From contig NC_083532.1 of NCBI RefSeq assembly GCF_032362555.1, positions 2,555,001 to 2,619,000 on the forward strand: 64,000 nt of DNA. Direction: 5' to 3'. Positions within the stretch are counted from its first letter, which is position 1. Each line of letters opens with the position of its first letter. This DNA is from Amyelois transitella. Lineage: Eukaryota > Arthropoda > Insecta > Lepidoptera > Pyralidae. Under the pieces are notes generated by a model, which saw nothing but the letters and a program-made list of their open reading frames with translations, was not told the DNA's origin and did not search any database. This document shows positions 58,103-64,000 of this stretch, piece by piece. The position numbers and the translations under genes were made by a program.

Positions 58103-58732
58103 GAATACATCTATGGGAAAGATATGGAGTAGTCCTGTTCTAAATATTCCCGCGATATTATCCTTTATGTATAGAGGTACATATTTTCTTTGATTAGCTC
58201 TGAAGATATATTCTTTTTAAATATTCACTTTATTCCTTATAATTTACAATTAATGGGGATTAAGAGTCATTCAACCAATCTTATCGGCTTCTTGATTTCC
58301 TGTATTCAAGTTGCAATCCTTAGAAAGTTTGATTGCGCATTTTTTGATGGGTGTACTTATCAATCAAAAATGTATCAATTTACCAACAGTGTGGTGTACA
58401 CTGGTGAAGGGCGTGGGTCTTGACTCTTGCCTTGGAGTTTCGCGAACTTAACAAGGACATTACAATAATTTAAAACACACTAGCTACCTGTACTACATGC
58501 CTGTGCCTGGTATGAAGTACTACAGGACGAAAACAAATTTAACTACTGACATTAACTATCGTTCAGCTGTCACTGTCAGTGTCAGTTTAGATTTTTCATG
58601 ATCCTTAAAACTTCAAAGTTAGGTACATTCGGAGTTCCTGTTTTGAAAATCAGTCGCTAATTTATGGAAAAGAAAATTTGGTACTTTCGTACTGTTGTTA
58701 CATATTGATTGGCTAACAATTTCTCAAGTATA

Positions 58733-61700
58733 ATGCCTGAGTTTAATCTTAAGGATTCTATAATAACTTCATTGAACGGTAAGAAACAATTTACAAATTG
58801 TGTCTCATGTTCCAGTTATATAATTTTTATTTTGTAGTATTCATTTTATTTTGACTCATTATTTTAAAAACAAACTTAAATTTTAGACACCAGGTGCAAT
58901 ATTTAACTTCAATTCACTGCATCTTCTTACTATCACAACGGAAAACTTCGGAAACCTACCAATATGAAGGATGAAAAGAATCTCATTTTCGGTATTTTTG
59001 AATTGGATTTGACCCTTTTTGCTGTAGTGATAAAAAGAGTCTTCCTAAAAATGGGTTTTGTGTGCGTGTGTGCTCGGATAGTTTTAAATAAATTAACAAG
59101 AAAAATTATTAACCTAACCTAAAAACTTTAAATCTTACCTAAAAAATTAATATGCAACTTTCGAAAATTTTCAGAAGTATGGAAATATAAAACATGTTAA
59201 TTGTGTTAAAAGAAATTCGCTCACTTTGGCATGTTGTGGAGCGCAATAATTTCATCCAATCCCTGTGAAAATTGATTTATTTTTTATTTTGTTACTTTCA
59301 ATGCTTAAAATTAACAAATAATTTAATCTTAATTTTACACTTAATTGTATTGAGTATTTAACACTATTAATCATATACTGATTTAACACTGTCTCCTTTC
59401 TTCATTGTCCTGGTCTTGGTTGCATCCTCACCACTCTGGAGAGAAGACCAGGATGATACTTTGACCATGGATCCTAGATTGGGTGAGTCAGGTTTTTACT
59501 TGAAGCAACATTTGTCTGACCTTTGCAACTTCTTCAGGGGAACCTAACCATAATCAATCTGTGACTTCAAAACAAGTCAAACATTAGCCAACTGGTTTGA
59601 GTTGTATCAAATGGCAAATAAGCCAGAAGGCTACCCCAATGCAAATACAGATATTTCAAATGATTCAATTTAATTTAATATAATATGAATATAGAATAAA
59701 CCATTTGTGTTTTCAAAACAAGTAAAACATTAGCCAACTAGTTTGAATTGTTTCAAATTGCAAACAAACTAGAAAGCTAAAGAAAGACTTAAAACATATG
59801 TGACAAAATAAACCTTAGGCTAAAACAAGTAAAAATAATAAAAAAAAAACCCTAATTGATTGTGTTAGTACATCCAGTTGCTTGAATGTGCAGTTTTACT
59901 CATGATGTTTCCCTCACCGTAAGAGCATCAGTTAGTATTTAAACTAATGTACATCTCTACTGTCTCTCTTTTGCCTTCAAATAACTAATACTTGCTAAAT
60001 TCCCAAATCGTCTCACAGAAAATGGAATATTCCGAAATGCTGTTTTTAACTACCTATACAAGACTTTAAAGAACTTTCAACATTTCAATGCACTAAAGCA
60101 AATAACAGTCACTTTGTAAATAGAAATATAACAAGAAAACTAAAATTTTAAATATGTGTATACTTGATTGTAGTCTCTGCCTACCCTTACCCTATCCTAG
60201 AGGTGTGATTTTATGTATGTATGTATGTATACTTTATATGTAAATCAAGTATACACAGGAAAAGAACATAAAAAAAAATACAGTACTAAGTGTTAGCTAA
60301 CTGCTTTCAGCTCAAGAGCCATGGCCGAACGACGTGAAACTGTTCCAGCCGTACGAAGTGGAGCAAATCCTTCTGCCAGACAATGCGAGTTGTCTCGCCG
60401 TCCAGGCTTTCTTGAAGGTATGTAAGGAATAAAGGGAAAATATTCTGATTAATCTTATTTAGAGATGAAAGATAATGAGACAAAATTTTATGAAAAAGAA
60501 ACATGTTTTAGCACCAAATGGTTTCTTTTTACTCACTTCAAAAAAAGGAGGAGGAGGAGTTCTCAATTCACACAACACTAACTCATCACGATATCTCGAA
60601 ATCTACTAAGCCGATAAAGTTGAAACTTGCATGGCATGAAGATAGATTGTAATTGGAAACGTCCATTAGGGATTTTTTGAAATTTCCGCAGGAACGAGAA
60701 AAACGTTCTACACGGACGAAGCCGCGGGTGCTCTCTAGTCACTTAGAAAGCTGTCATAATCCCACCGTAAAAGAAATAAACAAATTTGCATTTCAGATGT
60801 GCAACCTCCCTTTCGAAGTGGAGATGCGTTGGAATGCGGAATTCATGTCACCCTCGGGCCGCGTCCCCTTCATCAAGTGCGGAGCGTTCGTGGTGTCGGA
60901 GTTGGAGCCAATTGTGCAGTTCGCCGCTAACAAGGGAGTCTCGCTTTGTGGAAGACTGTCCACGGAGGAGAAGGCTGAAATGAGGGCTTACATGAGCTTG
61001 ATTACGAATGTTTTGGTTAATGCTGAGGTATGTGTTAAGCTATGTGGTTCCCAGAACTTAATTTTAATTAATTCTTCTACACATGCGCTTTGGAAGCGGT
61101 AGTAGTTATAATTAGATTTAAGTTATGTGACGTCAATAAGTGATACCTTGTATCTAATTTTGAAAATAAATCTATTCTATTCTAATATATTATATTTATA
61201 AATTGAAAGCTTTTACCCGCAGCTTCGCCCGCGTGAATTTAGCGCCATTTAGAGGCACAGAAAGCGATTTTTAAGCCATCTATAAAACAATTGAGGTTTT
61301 TTGAAAATCCCACAGGAACTTTTGTATTTACCGGGATGAAACATAGCCCGTGTCCTCTCCAGACTCATATATATATATATATATATATTTTGATTTTATT
61401 TTGATTTTATTTTCGTATAGTAAACCGGAAATGAAGATTTCAAATAGATTTTCAAGCAACTTCGACATAATTTTATTTTATTTCTTTAGCATTAAATTTA
61501 AGCTTTATGTATGCTAATCACACACATTCGGCAAAAAAGCTTCGGACGAAAAAAATATTTTGTGTGCACTTCCATATCTGCTAGGAGTATAACTAACCAG
61601 AATATAAACAAAATCCAGAACCTCACCCTATTTTGCCTGTCCGCTTCACGTGAAATGCCCCGTACGTTAATTTTATCTCGGACGTTTCGAAACATGTTAC

Positions 61701-64000
61701 ATTTATGCTAGTTTTCAGTAGCTCCGTGACCACTGAAAACCACCATAAAAGAATGTAATTTTATGGTGACCACATACTTATTTTTTTTTATTTACTTACT
61801 ATTTCTTGTAACTGTATAAATTTCTGCACAATAAAGATATTACAAACAATGTCGATTTATTGAAATCGCATCGAAATCGGAATTGGTGCACGAACTGGTT
61901 TCAAAATTAAACCTACTGCTAAATGTCCAATGCAGTTTTTGGTTTCCAGCACTTCACAATAGGACCACACACATCATATCTTTACCATGCATGTATGTAT
62001 GTATATATGTCGCAGGATTTCGTGGTATACCTAGGTATACCTAGGAATTTCGTGAAATCTCTGATATCCTCATTTCTCTGCGACATATATATGTACTTAA
62101 GTTTGAACCAGTCATGACTAGTGTTATCACAATTCCAGCTGTACATATCCTGGATAGACGAAGACACATTCAACGCTGTGACCAAAGTGCGCAACTCGTC
62201 GGTGTACCCCTGGCCTTTAGGCTGGTTGCAGACTAGGAGCAAGAGGAACGCAGTAGCGAAACGTTTGAAAGCATTGCATTGGCATGACAAGACGTTGGAT
62301 CAAGTTTTAGCTGATGTAAGTCTTCTTCTTTGTTCCTGGCTTTAGTACCGGTTGCAATCTCACCACTCTGGATAGGAAGTTCCTCTCTAGAGTGGTGAGT
62401 GGTGATGAGAGAGGTGAGGGTTCCTCTGAGGAACCAAAGGGTATGCCTTTGACCATGGAACCTGGATTGTGTGAGTCAGGTTTTTACACGAAGCGATTAC
62501 CATCTGACCTCCGCAACCTTTGCAGGGGAACGTAATCTAATAGCAAATAAACCAGAAGGCTGGAGAAAATTCAGCAAAATTTTTTCGTTTGTTGAAACAT
62601 ATTAAATAAGGAAAGAAAAATCGTATTAGCTCCATCATGGTTACATGTCCAGTTGCCTGAATGTGCAGGTTTCCTCACGATGTTTTCCCTCACCGTAAGA
62701 ACATCGATTAGTAATAAAACTAATGTAGGTACATAACCTCTAATATAGTCATTGACTATGTGCATGGCCGATGTGGGATTTGAACTTGTGCCTTTTAACC
62801 GAGCACCTTACCGATTCGACAACCGACGCATTCACTTTACCAATAATATAACCCTCTTTTTTTTCAGGTGGAGCAATGCTGTAATTCATTGAGCCAAAGA
62901 CTCGGTGACAGAGACTTCTTCTTCGGAACGTAAGTACCACCCGATAAATAGATTTAGAACATGTATATTTATTGTGAATCGTCATTTTAGATATAAACGC
63001 TACGGTGCACTCTAAAATCAGTAGTAAATTTAGTAAATTTAATTATAAGTTCGAAATTTTATTATTGATAAATACTGAAACTAAACTACGTCAAAGTTTT
63101 ACACTAAAAGGTGTGTACACAAGAGAGGTTCCATTGTTTAGCGACAATTTGTATTTACTGATTTTGATTTATATGAACTACTGTTAGGTTAAGATGTACG
63201 GTGATGATTGTCATTCTGTGGATGTTTATTTCTTCGTATTTACTCATTCGTTTGTATCAATATCAACTTATACAATCCCAATATCTATTCATTAGTTCAA
63301 TCATTCATTTGTAACCTATCCTATCTAATTTCCCGCAGTTCTATTCCCTTAGTCGCTCTATTCTATGGTCACACGCGTGTTTTTCTCTCTGCGAACGGAC
63401 CCCAAAACCGCTCTCATTCATTCATTCACTGATAAGTGAAATAATTCAGCGGCTGGTGTTTTATTTCTAACCTGTCCAATCTCCTATCTCTTTCCCACAG
63501 TCCTACTTCTCTAAACGCGGTAGTCTACGGTCACACACGAGCTATACTCTGCCAAAAGCCGAAATCGAATCATTCATTCACTCATTTTTTCATTTTCACA
63601 TTCAGTGCCGTGTGGTTCCCGGCACCATTACAAAAAAGAATAGGACCACTCCATCTCTTTCCCTGGATGTCGTAAACGGCGACTAAGGGATAGGCTTATA
63701 AACTTGGGATTCCTCTTTTAGGCGATGGGCTAGCAACCTGTCACTATTTGAATCTCAATTCTATCACTAAGCCAAACAGCTGAGCGTGGCCTTTTCAAGA
63801 CTGGTGGCTATGTCTACCCCGCTAGGGATATAGACGTGATTATATGTATGTATGCATTCACTCATTCATTCCTAACCTGTCCAATCTCCCATCTCTTTCC
63901 CACAGTCCTACACCTCTAGACGCGCTAGTCTATGGTCACACGCGAGCTATACTCTCTGCCAATGGACCCAAAGCGGCTCTGATGATAAAACCTATCACTA
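58733..64000 (+). CDS. Mtx2: Metaxin-2, exons 1-6 (3' end beyond the window)
   Basis: Metaxin-2 is a GST-fold protein on the cytosolic face of the mitochondrial outer membrane, working with metaxin-1 and the SAM complex in beta-barrel import. Exons: 58733-58778, 60311-60417, 60797-61027, 62139-62315, 62868-62929 and 63906 onward. All junctions are GT-AG with consistent phases, giving about 239 codons so far. Exon 1 gives [15 protein letters not shown]. The family-typical [20 protein letters not shown] and LAVQAFLK follow, then [62 protein letters not shown] and the GST C-terminal motif [13 protein letters not shown]. This order matches animal metaxin-2. The last visible exon is preceded by two degenerate tandem copies of its 5' half. 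Introns are loaded with SINE family C. Confidence 0.94.
59404..59960 (-). mobile_element. SINE family C copy split by an expanded middle
   Basis: SINE C body (CCATGGATCCTAGATTGGG at 59465) and 5' part (CATCCAGTTGCTTGAATGTG at 59869) are separated by about 300 bp. That insert contains two 70-bp direct repeats (59566-59640, 59714-59780: AAACATTAGCCAACTGGTTT and GCAAATAAGCCAGAAGGCTA-like). Confidence 0.6.
60168..60235 (+). repeat. LINE family D terminal scrap
   Basis: TAGTCTCTGCCTACCCTTAC followed by GGTGTGATTTTATGTATGTA: the last bases and TATG tail only. Confidence 0.5.
61200..61395. repeat. Interspersed repeat with AT microsatellite
   Basis: TTTTACCCGCAGCTTCGCCC, GCGTGAATTTAGCGCCAT, TACCGGGATGAAACATAGCC, then (AT)n at 61366-61388. 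Same family as 11438-11800. Confidence 0.55.
61396..62138. other. Metaxin-2 intron 4 remainder
   Basis: No gene seen. A short inverted pair, ATATGTCGCAG and CTGCGACATATATATG, occurs near 62004 and 62077. Confidence 0.4.
62340..62830 (-). mobile_element. SINE family C copy, reverse, with expanded middle
   Basis: CCATGGAACCTGGATTGTG, CCTCCGCAACCTTTGCAGGG, then about 95 bp with GCAAATAAACCAGAAGGCTG, then GTTGCCTGAATGTGCAGG and the tRNA-like head in reverse (GTGGGATTTGAACTTGTGCC). Confidence 0.7.
63339..63440 (+). pseudogene. Degenerate duplicate of metaxin-2 exon 6, copy 1
   Basis: Starts after TTTCCCGCAG and in the correct phase reads [21 protein letters not shown] before a stop. It resembles [21 protein letters not shown] of the functional exon at 63906. 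The 3' half of the exon and a donor site are missing. Confidence 0.8.
63501..63605 (+). pseudogene. Degenerate duplicate of metaxin-2 exon 6, copy 2
   Basis: Starts after CTCTTTCCCACAG, the same acceptor as the functional exon, and reads [16 protein letters not shown] before diverging through a 2-base deletion. It is followed by a SINE family A insertion. Confidence 0.8.
63606..63857 (+). mobile_element. SINE-like element family A between exon copies
   Basis: Complete: GCCGTGTGGTTCCCGGCACC to GACGTGATTATATGTATGTA. It has a small deletion around GAGCGTGGCC/TTTTCAAGAC and separates exon copy 2 from the functional exon. Confidence 0.85.

Overview
This 64 kb window is AT-rich animal nuclear DNA, almost certainly from a moth or butterfly (Lepidoptera). 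The evidence is GT-AG introns with short exons, insect-type genes, and dense lepidopteran interspersed repeats: SINE-like units with a TATG-repeat tail, tRNA-derived SINEs, non-autonomous Helitrons with a TCTATACTAATATT head and a GCTAG end, and truncated LINE tails. There are no bacterial operons, CRISPR arrays or free-standing tRNA/rRNA genes.

Layout. 1-850: remnant of a Harbinger (PIF) transposon. 1480-3801: the complete four-exon gene for ribosomal protein L23 (uL14), with a hAT MITE and a second small MITE in its last intron. 3.9-26.7 kb: repeat-filled intergenic DNA, including an internally deleted Ty3/gypsy element with 111/112-bp LTRs (6325-8717) and several striking inverted repeats. 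26.7-33.6 kb: a full-length Ty3/gypsy retrotransposon with apparently identical 569-bp LTRs, one 1650-codon gag-pol frame and an Arg/Ser-rich Gag leader. 36.5-50.4 kb: eight exons of a Stubble/Filzig-type modular serine protease (disulfide-knot clip domain, Thr-rich stem, trypsin-like domain); its first exon(s) were not found. An apparently intact Mutator-like (MULE, FLYWCH) transposon sits in its first visible intron. 53.06-53.38 kb: a candidate first exon of an unrecognised gene. 53.5-57.6 kb: an apparently intact pogo/Jerky-type transposon. 58.7 kb to the window end: metaxin-2, six exons visible and still open at 64000, with two degenerate extra copies of its last visible exon in tandem upstream.

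The host genes (cytosolic ribosome, epithelial surface protease, mitochondrial outer-membrane metaxin) are functionally unrelated. The coherent story is mobile-element ecology. A short SINE-like family and a LINE family share the same 3' end and TATG-repeat tail, so the SINE probably borrows the LINE machinery. Two unrelated autonomous elements, the MULE and the Ty3 element, have each inserted into such TATG tails. At least three autonomous-looking elements have complete ends, target duplications and open frames, which suggests recent activity.

All exon joins come from reading splice sites, phases and family similarity by eye. No database search or computed alignment was run.
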